This document shows, piece by piece, positions 1-6,352 of a stretch of DNA of 8,637 bases. This DNA is from JAAYGT01 sp050252075 (GTDB lineage: Bacteria; Pseudomonadota; Gammaproteobacteria; Burkholderiales; Burkholderiaceae_B). The translations under genes and the position numbers were made by a program. The DNA lies in assembly GCA_050252075.1 (NCBI GenBank), contig JBFWLP010000118.1, forward strand, positions 1 to 8,637. The letters run 5' to 3'. How positions within the stretch are numbered: position 1 is the stretch's first letter; each line of letters begins with the position of its first letter. The notes beneath the pieces are model-generated. The model saw only the letters and a program-made list of their open reading frames with translations. It made no database searches and had not been told where the DNA came from.

Positions 1-864
1 CATGGCGTCGAACAGCCCGTTGCTGAGCTCTTCGATGTCGGCACGATTCTGCACAAAGGTTGCCAGCGTGGGTTTGGCCAGGAATACCGACCCTTTCTGA
101 GCCAGTACGCTGATGTCTACGGGCGGCACCGGACCGGTTGCCTGACCATAGCACACCAGCATGCCCAAAGGCTTGAGCGCGTTCAGCGACGCGTCGAACG
201 TGTCCTTGCCGATGGAATCAAAGACCACATCGGCCCCTTTGCCTTGCGTAAGCCCGCGAACACCGGCCGCGATGTCGTCGGAGCCATGCAGCAGTACGTG
301 GTCGCATCCGGCCGCCTTGGCCACGGCGACTTTGGCTTGCGAACCCACGGTACCGATGACCACGGCACCCAGCGCCTTGGCCCACTGCGCCAGCATTTGC
401 CCGACCCCGCCGGCGGCGGCATATACCACCACGACCTGGCCCGGCTTGACCGGAAAGACGCGGTGCAACAGGTAGTATGCCGTCACGCCTTTGACCATAC
501 CGGCGGCAGCCGCCTCGAAGCTGACGGCCTCGGGAATTTTCACCACCCGGTTTGCCGGCACAAGACGTTTTTCGGCGTAGGCGCCAACGACCATCCAGTA
601 GCCAACGCGGTCACCCACTTTCACATTCGTGACATTGGGGCCGACGGCCTCGACCACACCGGCCCCCTCAACCCCGAGGACGGCAGGATGCGGCAAGGCA
701 TACTGCCCCTGGGTGGATGTGCGGTGATAGATGTCGATCATGTTGACGCCTATGGCCTTCTGGTCGAGCAGGATCTGCCCCTCGCCGGGTACGGGAGCCT
801 GCACCTGGGCCGGCTTCAATACGCCGGCATCGCCGGCACGTTCGGTCTGAACTACCTTAATCAT
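1..864 (-). CDS. qor: Zinc-free quinone oxidoreductase (NADPH:quinone reductase, MDR family), cut by left edge
   Basis: The first 288 residues of a protein whose family is usually about 325 long; the C-terminus lies beyond base 1. It reads MIKVVQTERAGDAGVLK at the start. An N-terminal GroES-like domain (about 1-120) contains GVEGAGVVEAVG near residues 64-75. A Rossmann domain carries YAAAGGVGQMLAQWAK at 148-163, the NADPH-binding loop typical of the zeta-crystallin/QOR branch. The structural and catalytic zinc ligands of alcohol dehydrogenases are not seen. The family catalyses NADPH-dependent one-electron reduction of quinones or reduction of activated alkenes in the cytosol. The start ATG at 864 sits inside the end of mmsB, with 8 shared bases (ATGATTAA), and an AAGGA box at 873-877 lies 8 bases upstream. 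Translation is therefore probably coupled to mmsB. The family call is firm; the physiological substrate is unknown. Confidence 0.9.
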   Translation of the reverse strand, partial: MIKVVQTERAGDAGVLKPAQVQAPVPGEGQILLDQKAIGVNMIDIYHRTSTQGQYALPHPAVLGVEGAGVVEAVGPNVTNVKVGDRVGYWMVVGAYAEKRLVPANRVVKIPEAVSFEAAAAGMVKGVTAYYLLHRVFPVKPGQVVVVYAAAGGVGQMLAQWAKALGAVVIGTVGSQAKVAVAKAAGCDHVLLHGSDDIAAGVRGLTQGKGADVVFDSIGKDTFDASLNALKPLGMLVCYGQATGPVPPVDISVLAQKGSVFLAKPTLATFVQNRADIEELSNGLFDAM

Positions 865-1774
865 TCGCGGTATCCTTGGAAAGCGGCGCGCGGCCGGACA
901 CAATATTGAAAATATAGCTGAAGTCTTTATCGGCGTACCCGCCCTTGACCGCCTGCTCATACAGCCGGGCAATCTGCCCGGCAAACGGTGTGGCTGCACC
1001 CACGCTGTTCGCCTCGTTTTGCGACAACATCATGTCTTTTAACATAAGCGTCATGGGGAAGCTGGGCGTGTAACCATTGCTGGCCGGTGAGGCCGGCACC
1101 GGACCGGGCACCGGACAATACACCTGCAGCGCCCAGCAATTGCCCGAGCCCTTGGTGACGACATCGTACACTTTCTGGAAGTCGAGCCCGAGCTTCTCGG
1201 CCAGCGACAAGGTTTCACTGAGCGTCACCATGCTCATGCCCAGCATCATGTTGTTGCAGATTTTCATGGCCTGGCCGGACCCCGACGGACCAATGTGAAC
1301 CACCGACGTACCCATGTGCTTCAGAATAGGCTCCACCGCCTTGCACTGGTCGGCGGTGCCGCCCACCATGAACACCAGTGTGGCCGCCTTGGCCGCCGGA
1401 ACCGCACCCGAGACGGGAGCGTCGACCATGGAAAACCCGGCATCGGCCGCCGCCTGGATCACCTGGCGGGCGGTGTCGACATCGATGGTGGAGCTGTCGA
1501 TAAGCAATGCCCCTGGTTTGGCATGCCGGATCACCCCTTCCGGGCCGGTATACACCTGGCGCACATGCTCGCCCGTCGGAACCATGGACATGACCACGTC
1601 GGCCTGACTGACCGCCTGGGCGATCGATGGCGCCACGCGCCCGCCGGCGGCCTCAAAATTACGGCATGCCGTGGCCGACACATCGACACCCACCACATCG
1701 ACGCCCCCGGCAAGCAAGTGACTTGCCATGGGATACCCCATATTACCCAATCCGATAAACGCTACTGTCGTCAT
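857..1774 (-). CDS. mmsB: 3-hydroxyisobutyrate dehydrogenase-type beta-hydroxyacid dehydrogenase
   Basis: A cytosolic NAD-dependent beta-hydroxyacid dehydrogenase of 305 residues, the usual family length of about 295-305. In valine breakdown the enzyme oxidises 3-hydroxyisobutyrate to methylmalonate semialdehyde. The N-terminal Rossmann motif is FIGLGNMGYPMA (residues 6-17). The substrate-binding motif DAPVSGAVPAA starts at 118; the usual DAPVSGG has its second glycine changed to alanine. The catalytic block GSGQAMKICNN ends at 175 and includes Lys171 and Asn175. A second conserved lysine is in MLKD (Lys246). The stretch CPVPGPVPASPAS (220-232) resembles the MmsB branch rather than tartronate semialdehyde reductases. 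I place the start at MTTVAF (1774). A 15-residue upstream extension to 1819 is open but would start in the loop of the upstream terminator hairpin and precede the usual family start. The ribosome site is weak (GGGAAAA). It overlaps the next gene by 8 bases. Other beta-hydroxyacid substrates are possible. Confidence 0.88.
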   Translation of the reverse strand: MTTVAFIGLGNMGYPMASHLLAGGVDVVGVDVSATACRNFEAAGGRVAPSIAQAVSQADVVMSMVPTGEHVRQVYTGPEGVIRHAKPGALLIDSSTIDVDTARQVIQAAADAGFSMVDAPVSGAVPAAKAATLVFMVGGTADQCKAVEPILKHMGTSVVHIGPSGSGQAMKICNNMMLGMSMVTLSETLSLAEKLGLDFQKVYDVVTKGSGNCWALQVYCPVPGPVPASPASNGYTPSFPMTLMLKDMMLSQNEANSVGAATPFAGQIARLYEQAVKGGYADKDFSYIFNIVSGRAPLSKDTAND

Positions 1775-1792
1775 TTTGTTTTCCCGTGACAG

Positions 1793-1842
1793 AAAAAAAT
1801 TCGGGGGCGTGTCGACCACCTAAATGCGTCGACACAGCCCCC
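1793..1842 (-). terminator. Rho-independent terminator after the substrate-binding protein gene
   Basis: On the minus strand a 6-base arm GGGGGC (1842-1837), one unpaired base at 1836 and an 8-base arm GTGTCGAC pair with GTCGACAC and GCCCCC (1816-1803) around an 11-base loop. A run of seven T (1799-1793) follows after a three-base GAA spacer. The stem of 14 pairs plus T-tract is a textbook intrinsic terminator. It lies 33 bases past the stop codon of the binding-protein gene. The T-tract ends only 18 bases before the mmsB start, so mmsB would need readthrough or a promoter inside the hairpin. There is no T-tract for plus-strand termination. Confidence 0.9.
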
Positions 1843-1874
1843 TCGCAGAATGCCTTTTCAGGACGGCCGGAAGA

Positions 1875-3071
1875 TTACTTCTTCACGAGCGGGCACTTGC
1901 TTTCAGACAAAGGTACGGTTACGAGCTCGGACGGCAGCGTGCGCAGTACTTTGTAGTAATCCCAGGGACCTTTGGATTCCTGGGGAGTTTTCACCTGAAC
2001 CAGGTACATTTCGTGCTCCATGCGACCGTCGACGCGCACTTTACCGTTCTGGGTAAAGAAGTCGTTCACGGGCATTTCACGCATTTTTTCAGCCACCACT
2101 TTACCGTCGATGGTGCCGGCTGCTTTTGCCGCTTTCAGGTAGTGCATGATGGAGGAGTACACACCGGCCTGTACCATGCCGGGCTTGCGCTTGGTGCGCT
2201 CTTCGAAACGCTTGGCGAACTCGCGGCTGGCATCGTCACGATCCCAGTAGTAGGCCGTGGTTGCGATCAGGCCTTTACCTTTATCGAGACCCAGAGCATG
2301 GATATCGCTGATCACCATGGCAAGGGCCACCAGACGCTGACCCTGCTCGACCACACCGAAGTCGGCCGCCTGCTTGATGGTGTTCACGGTGTCGGTACCA
2401 CCGTTGGCCAGACCAATGATCTGGGCCTTGGAGTTCTGGGCCTGCAGAATGAAGGATGCGAAGTCGGGGTTGTTGACCGGGTGGTTTACCTGGCCCACGA
2501 CTTTACCGCCGTTGCTTTCAATGGTTTTGGTCAGGTCGGCCGCCATTTGATGGCCGAAGGCGTAATCGGCCGCCAGAATGAACCAGTTCTTGCCGCCCTC
2601 TTCGAGCACGCCGCGAGCCGTACCCACCGATGAGGCATAGGTATCGAAGGCCCAGTGAAAGCCTGTGGGCGAACACGCTTCGTTGGTCAGGCGTGTGGAG
2701 AACGGACCCGATGCCAGAGTGATCTTGCCGCGCTCGGTGGCCAGACCCTGCACCGCCAGCGCAACGGCCGAGTTGGTCAGATCGGCAATGACTTCAACGT
2801 TGTCAACGTCGAACCATTTACGGGCGGTGGACGTGGCAATGTCGGTTTTGTTCTGGTGGTCGGCGGAAATGACTTCCAGTTTTTTACCCAGCAATTCGCC
2901 GCCAAAGTCTTCAACCGCCATTTCAGCGGCCACTACCGAAGTTTTGCCGCCGAAGTCGGAGTACAGGCCCGACTGGTCGTTCAATACGCCGATGCGAATG
3001 ACATCGGCCGCGAACGCGGAAGACGCCGCAAACAAGGCGGCCATACCTAGAGCTAACGTGGTTTTTTTCAT
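1875..3071 (-). CDS. Periplasmic ABC transporter substrate-binding protein, branched-chain amino acid (LivJ-like, Peripla_BP_6) type
   Basis: A 398-residue periplasmic binding protein. The first 21 residues form a Sec signal peptide: MKK, a hydrophobic core, then ASSAFA with cleavage before ADVIRIG. The mature start IRIGVLNDQSGLYSDFGG is the hallmark of the Leu/Ile/Val-type family with two Rossmann-like lobes. Further family features are the NKTDIATSTARKW segment (74-86) and the ADYAFGHQMA segment (168-177). There are few cysteines; Cys133 and Cys393, in the C-terminal KCPLVKK, could form a disulfide. The start is supported by AAGGAG at 3080-3085. No permease or ATPase gene lies nearby, so the protein must use a transporter encoded elsewhere or beyond the window. 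Next to a CoA-transferase and crotonase, its ligand may be an organic acid rather than an amino acid; this is inference. A terminator follows it directly, suggesting high-level separate expression. Confidence 0.92.
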   Translation of the reverse strand: MKKTTLALGMAALFAASSAFAADVIRIGVLNDQSGLYSDFGGKTSVVAAEMAVEDFGGELLGKKLEVISADHQNKTDIATSTARKWFDVDNVEVIADLTNSAVALAVQGLATERGKITLASGPFSTRLTNEACSPTGFHWAFDTYASSVGTARGVLEEGGKNWFILAADYAFGHQMAADLTKTIESNGGKVVGQVNHPVNNPDFASFILQAQNSKAQIIGLANGGTDTVNTIKQAADFGVVEQGQRLVALAMVISDIHALGLDKGKGLIATTAYYWDRDDASREFAKRFEERTKRKPGMVQAGVYSSIMHYLKAAKAAGTIDGKVVAEKMREMPVNDFFTQNGKVRVDGRMEHEMYLVQVKTPQESKGPWDYYKVLRTLPSELVTVPLSESKCPLVKK

Positions 3072-3142
3072 CCTTCTGTCTCCTTGATTAATACAGATGA
3101 ACCCGATTGGCCGGCGTTCCTTGAGCAGGTTCGCCGTTTTAT

Positions 3143-3169
3143 TGTCAAAGCCGCCAACCGTTGGCGGCT
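3143..3169 (-). promoter_or_regulatory. Palindrome abutting a TTGACA box upstream of the substrate-binding protein gene
   Basis: The 160-base gap between the crotonase stop and the binding-protein start holds a perfect inverted repeat with 9-base arms (AGCCGCCAA at 3149-3157, TTGGCGGCT at 3161-3169) around CCG. Reading the minus strand, the palindrome is followed at once by a consensus -35 hexamer, TTGACA (3148-3143). No good -10 is found at 16-18 bases; the best at 17 is CTCAAG. The palindrome could be an operator, or a weak terminator for the crotonase gene since only CTTT follows it. The rest of the gap holds TATTAA-like sequence about 30 bases before the start codon and no gene. The repeat is certain; the promoter reading is tentative. 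Confidence 0.4.
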
Positions 3170-3231
3170 AATGGCTGTAACTGTAGTGTAAGTACTGCAA
3201 CTTTGGAACCTAAAACGGGGTGCCGTCAGGG

Positions 3232-4008
3232 TTATTCCCCCCTGAACCGGGGCGCCCGCTTTTCTTTCCATGCCAATACCCCTTCCTGAATATCGGATGA
3301 GCTTTCGCTGTGAATGACATTGGCATTGATTTCATCGGCAAGCACCTGACCGCGGGCGATCAGATTCAGATGTTTCTTGACCCCGAGCAAGGCAATCGGG
3401 GCCATGGCGGCCAGCGCTTCGGTGAGTTCGTCCACGCGCCCCTGCAAGGCCGAATCGTCGACGCATTCGGTCAGGAAGCCCATGGCCAGCATTTGCTCCG
3501 ACTGTATTTTTTCGGCCAGCAAAAACAGACGCTTGGCGTTGTCCAGACCCAGACGGGTAATGTAACGAACCATACCGCCCGGATAAAAATGCAAGCCCAG
3601 GCGCGTGGCGGGCATGAACATATTGGCGCTTTTTCCACCGATGCGAAAATCGCAGGCCAGGCTCAGATCGGTGCCCCCGCCGTACACTCCGCCCTGAATG
3701 ACCGCAATGGTGACAGGCCGGGCCTGTTCGACCAGATCGACGGTTTCACCGAAAAAGAGCGATCCGGGCTGGTCTTTGTCGGACAGCGATGAAATGTCGT
3801 AGCCGCTGCAGAAATACTTGCCGTCGCTGACGAAACGCAGCACCAGCACCTGCGGTGTGGCATTGACGGTTTCGATATGCGCGGCGAGCGTTCGCAGGTC
3901 GTCGGGCCCCAGACGGTTGGCCATTTCGGGGCGACGCAGCCTGATCGTGGCAACGGCCCCGTTGATTGAAAGCTCGGGGGATCCCGACGTGGACTCGGCG
4001 TTTGACAT
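3232..4008 (-). CDS. Enoyl-CoA hydratase/isomerase (crotonase) family protein lacking both classical catalytic glutamates
   Basis: A 258-residue crotonase-fold protein, the normal length of about 255-265. The first oxyanion-hole segment is KYFCSGYDISSL (64-75), matching the family FxAGxDL pattern. The second is GGVYGGGTDLSLACDF (106-121). The family C-terminal signature is present: a downstream EGVLAWKEKRAPRFRG (242-257). Compared with rat mitochondrial hydratase, Glu144 falls at Asp114 and Glu164 falls at Ala134 (MPATRLG replaces QPEILLG). It is thus unlikely to be a standard 2-enoyl-CoA hydratase; it could be an isomerase, a thioesterase or hydrolase-like member, or act on another acyl-CoA. 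It lies 36 bases downstream of the CoA-transferase gene and is probably co-transcribed with it. The start MSNAES has only a weak GGA ribosome site. Fold assignment is firm; reaction is not assigned. Confidence 0.88.
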   Translation of the reverse strand: MSNAESTSGSPELSINGAVATIRLRRPEMANRLGPDDLRTLAAHIETVNATPQVLVLRFVSDGKYFCSGYDISSLSDKDQPGSLFFGETVDLVEQARPVTIAVIQGGVYGGGTDLSLACDFRIGGKSANMFMPATRLGLHFYPGGMVRYITRLGLDNAKRLFLLAEKIQSEQMLAMGFLTECVDDSALQGRVDELTEALAAMAPIALLGVKKHLNLIARGQVLADEINANVIHSESSSDIQEGVLAWKEKRAPRFRGE

Positions 4009-4022
4009 GCTTGTTCCGCATT

Positions 4023-4038
4023 CCGGCCCGAAGGCCGG
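4023..4038 (-). other. UUCG-tetraloop mRNA hairpin between CoA-transferase and crotonase genes
   Basis: In the 36-base gap the minus-strand RNA reads CCGGCC, loop UUCG, GGCCGG: a perfect six-pair stem closed by the very stable C(UUCG)G tetraloop. No T-tract follows, so it is not a normal intrinsic terminator. It ends 14 bases before the crotonase start codon. It could stabilise or divide the transcript, or modulate initiation; that role is inference. Confidence 0.6.
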
Positions 4039-4044
4039 GAAAAT

Positions 4045-5247
4045 TCAGTTGGATTGATGAATGACTTTCTGCGCCAGCAGCTGGTCGATTTCCTGTTCGG
4101 AAAACCCGTACCCGGCAAACACTTCACGCGTATGCTGGCCAAACAGGGGCGGCGCGCTGCGTATTGAAGTACCCGGTTCCTGGTCGCTCATGCGGATGGG
4201 CAGGCCCACTTGCCTGAGCGGCCCCAGCACAGGGTGATCGACGGTTTCCACCAGTTTACAGGCCAGCACCTGTTCGTCGTTGAACACGTCGTCGAGACGG
4301 TTGATCGGGCCGGCGGGAATACCGGCATCGATCATGAGCGGCGTCCACTCCATGCGGGTTTTTCGCGTCAGGCTCTCTTCGAGCAAACGCTTGAGCTCGT
4401 GGCGGTTCTGCATGCGGTCGGCGTTGGTCAGGAAGCGCGGATCGGTGGTCAGGTGATCGAGTTCGAGAATGCCGCACATTTTCGTCCACATGGCCTGCGT
4501 GGCGGGCGCCAGGTTCAGCGGGCCGTCGGCCGTTTCAAACGTGCCGTAAGGCGCGATTACCGGGTGCACATTTCCGCACGGCTCGGGCACTTCGTTGACG
4601 CTCAGGTAACGCTGCCCCTGCACACTGAGCAAGCCGACCAGGCCCGACAGCAAAGAGGTTTCAACATGACGGCCCTTGCCGGAGGACTTCAGGTCGACCA
4701 CCGCCGACAACAGGCCGATGACCACCCACATGCCCGACGTGAGATCGCCGATGGCGGTGCCTACCCGCATGGGGCCGGACTCGGGCGTGCCGTTCAGGCT
4801 CATAAGGCCGGAATACCCTTGGGCGATCTGGTCGAAGCCCGGCCAGTACTTGGCCGGGCCCGTGCTGCCGAACCCTGAAATAGAGGCCATGATGAGTTCG
4901 GGCTTTTCCTTGGCCAGCTCTTCATACCCCAGACCCATTTTTGCCATGGTGCCGACTTTGAAGTTTTCGACCACGATATCGGACTGCAGCGCCATTTTCT
5001 TCAACAGTGCCAACCCTTCGGGGTTACGGAAGTCGATGCCGATACCCTTCTTGTTGCGGTTCGCACTTAAGTAATAGACGCTGATGTCGTGATCGAACGG
5101 CCCCCACTGGCGAACCATTTCGCCTTCCGGCATGGGCTCGACCTTGATCACTTCGGCTCCCAGATCAGCAAGAATCATCGTGCTGAACGGGCCGGAAAGC
5201 GCTCGCGTAAGATCGAGCACTTTTAATCCTGATAACGGCAGACTCAT
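4045..5247 (-). CDS. Family III CoA-transferase (CaiB/BaiF family)
   Basis: A 400-residue cytosolic CoA-transferase that would move CoA between an acyl-CoA donor and a carboxylic acid. The N-terminus LPLSGLKVLDLTRALSGPF followed by ADLGAEVIKVEP (27-38) is the family signature. SANRNKKGIGIDFRNPEG (61-78) and VVENFKVGTMAKMGLGYEEL (92-111) are also typical. The catalytic aspartate, which forms the acyl-anhydride intermediate in formyl-CoA transferase, corresponds to Asp168 in GTAIGDLTSGMW. Length is normal for the family (about 380-430), which interlaces as a dimer. The start at 5247 has AGGGGG at 5254-5259, six bases upstream. It is the first gene of its unit after a likely promoter and is followed by the crotonase gene. 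The substrate is not readable from the sequence; candidates include short branched, dicarboxylic or aromatic acids. Confidence 0.92.
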   Translation of the reverse strand: MSLPLSGLKVLDLTRALSGPFSTMILADLGAEVIKVEPMPEGEMVRQWGPFDHDISVYYLSANRNKKGIGIDFRNPEGLALLKKMALQSDIVVENFKVGTMAKMGLGYEELAKEKPELIMASISGFGSTGPAKYWPGFDQIAQGYSGLMSLNGTPESGPMRVGTAIGDLTSGMWVVIGLLSAVVDLKSSGKGRHVETSLLSGLVGLLSVQGQRYLSVNEVPEPCGNVHPVIAPYGTFETADGPLNLAPATQAMWTKMCGILELDHLTTDPRFLTNADRMQNRHELKRLLEESLTRKTRMEWTPLMIDAGIPAGPINRLDDVFNDEQVLACKLVETVDHPVLGPLRQVGLPIRMSDQEPGTSIRSAPPLFGQHTREVFAGYGFSEQEIDQLLAQKVIHQSN

Positions 5248-5273
5248 CCTGTACCCCCTAATCGTTTAACGGT

Positions 5274-5303
5274 ATTCTAGGGAATGGCAGGAGGAGTTGA
5301 AAA
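5274..5303 (-). promoter_or_regulatory. Likely sigma-70 promoter for the CoA-transferase unit
   Basis: On the minus strand TTTTCA (5303-5298) lies 18 bases upstream of TAGAAT (5279-5274), four and five matches to the -35 and -10 consensus. Transcription would begin near 5267, giving a leader of about 20 bases with the AGGGGG ribosome site. A small palindrome, CGTTTAACG (5263-5271), covers the predicted start point and might be part of an operator. The position, between the etfA terminator and the gene start, fits well. Confidence 0.45.
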
Positions 5304-5337
5304 CAGTATTTACTGATGCAGGAATAAGGTTTTCCTA

Positions 5338-5353
5338 TGGCGCGGGGGCGCCA
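5338..5353. repeat. Short inverted repeat just beyond the etfA terminator
   Basis: Six-base arms TGGCGC and GCGCCA around GGGG lie two bases past the T-tract of the etfA terminator. It may act as a backup stem or only reflect local GC richness. It is too short to assign a role. Confidence 0.35.
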
Positions 5354-5355
5354 CG

Positions 5356-5389
5356 AAAAACCCCGGCGCCGCATGAGCGGCAACCGGGG
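5356..5389 (-). terminator. Rho-independent terminator after etfA
   Basis: On the minus strand CCCCGG (5389-5384), a TT bulge and GCCGC (5381-5377) pair, across a TCAT loop, with GCGGC (5372-5368) and CCGGGG (5366-5361), with one opposed unpaired base at 5367. Five T follow directly (5360-5356). It sits 33 bases after the etfA stop and separates the ETF unit from the CoA-transferase unit. Confidence 0.88.
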
Positions 5390-5422
5390 CCGAGTGCACC
5401 GGATATATACCGGCACAGCCGC

Positions 5423-6352
5423 TTACAGCGATTCGACCAGTTCGGGTACTGCCTGGAACAGGTCGGCCACCAGGCCGTAATCGGCCACGCCAAAAATAGG
5501 CGCCTCGGCGTCTTTGTTAATGGCCACAATAACCTTGGAGTCTTTCATGCCGGCCAAATGCTGGATGGCACCCGAAATACCCACGGCCACATACAACTGC
5601 GGTGCCACGATTTTTCCGGTTTGGCCCACTTGCCAGTCGTTGGGCGCGTAGCCCGCATCGACTGCCGCGCGCGAAGCGCCCAGTGCCGCACCCAGTTTGT
5701 CGGCCAGCGGTTCGAGCAGCTTGAAGTTTTCGGCGCTGCCCATGCCACGGCCACCCGAAACCACCACGGCGGCGCCGGCAAGCTCGGGCCGGTCGCTCTT
5801 GGAGACTTCACGGCCCACAAACGAAGATTTGCCCGAGTCGCCTACCGCCTCGACCGTTTCCACCGCCGCACTGCCACCCTCGGCGGCAACGGCGTCGAAC
5901 GACGTAGTGCGAACCGTAATGACTTTTACCGCGTCGGCGGACTGCACGGTGGCAATGGCATTACCGGCGTAGATAGGACGGGTAAAGGTATCGGCCGATT
6001 CTACCGACAGGATATCGGACAGCTGGGCGACATCGAGTTTGGCGGCCACGCGGGGCGCAACGTTCTTGCCCGAGGCCGTGGCGGCAAAAAGAATATGGCT
6101 GTAACCGTCCGCCGCCTTCAGTACCTGAGCGGCAACGTTCTCGGCCAGGCCATCGGCCAGCGCAGGCCCGTCGGCCAGCAGAACCTTGGCAACACCGGCG
6201 GCCTTGGCGGCCTGATCGGCCACCGCCTGGGCACCACTGCCCGCCACCAGCACATGCACATCGCCGCCCAGCTTCGCCGCGGCGGCGATGGTGTTCAGGG
6301 TTGCGCCTTTCAGTTGCGCGTTATCGTGTTCAGCAATAACTAAAATCGACAT
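5423..6352 (-). CDS. etfA: Electron transfer flavoprotein, alpha subunit
   Basis: The 309-residue FAD-binding subunit of ETF, a cytosolic heterodimer that takes electrons from acyl-CoA dehydrogenases and passes them to ETF:ubiquinone oxidoreductase. The N-terminal half (1-180, MSILVIAEHDN start) is the ETF Rossmann-like domain. The C-terminal FAD domain shows SGGRGMGSAENF (199-210), LGASRAAVDAG (224-234), QVGQTGKIVAPQLYVAVGIS (241-260), GAIQHLAGMKDS (261-272) and INKDAEAPIFGVADYG (278-293). All usual flavin-contact segments are present and the length is standard. The ATG follows the etfB stop codon with no intervening base (TAAATG), with AAGGTGG just inside etfB as ribosome site, so translation is coupled for equal subunit supply. 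A terminator closes the unit. The partner acyl-CoA dehydrogenase gene is not adjacent here. Confidence 0.97.
   Translation of the reverse strand: MSILVIAEHDNAQLKGATLNTIAAAAKLGGDVHVLVAGSGAQAVADQAAKAAGVAKVLLADGPALADGLAENVAAQVLKAADGYSHILFAATASGKNVAPRVAAKLDVAQLSDILSVESADTFTRPIYAGNAIATVQSADAVKVITVRTTSFDAVAAEGGSAAVETVEAVGDSGKSSFVGREVSKSDRPELAGAAVVVSGGRGMGSAENFKLLEPLADKLGAALGASRAAVDAGYAPNDWQVGQTGKIVAPQLYVAVGISGAIQHLAGMKDSKVIVAINKDAEAPIFGVADYGLVADLFQAVPELVESL

Noticed and set aside
244..909. A 221-codon plus-strand open frame opposite the quinone oxidoreductase gene.
   Set aside because: The minus-strand frame is open to the left edge with clear QOR motifs; the plus-strand product has none.
1775..1819. 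An upstream ATG extending mmsB by 15 residues.
   Set aside because: The extension begins in the loop of an intrinsic terminator, and MTTVAFIGLGNMG is the normal family N-terminus.
1824..2633. A 269-codon plus-strand open frame opposite the substrate-binding protein gene.
   Set aside because: It mirrors the strongly coding minus strand, its start lies in the terminator loop, and the product shows no known motif.
3068..3271. A 67-codon minus-strand open frame spanning the gap before the binding-protein gene.
   Set aside because: It starts inside the crotonase gene in another frame, ends at the binding-protein start, and has no ribosome site or recognisable feature; the gap reads as regulatory DNA.
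5297..6343. A 348-codon plus-strand open frame antisense to almost all of etfA.
   Set aside because: EtfA on the minus strand has complete family motifs. The antisense product is rich in Arg, Gly and His with no recognisable domain, as expected from GC-rich codon bias on the opposite strand.
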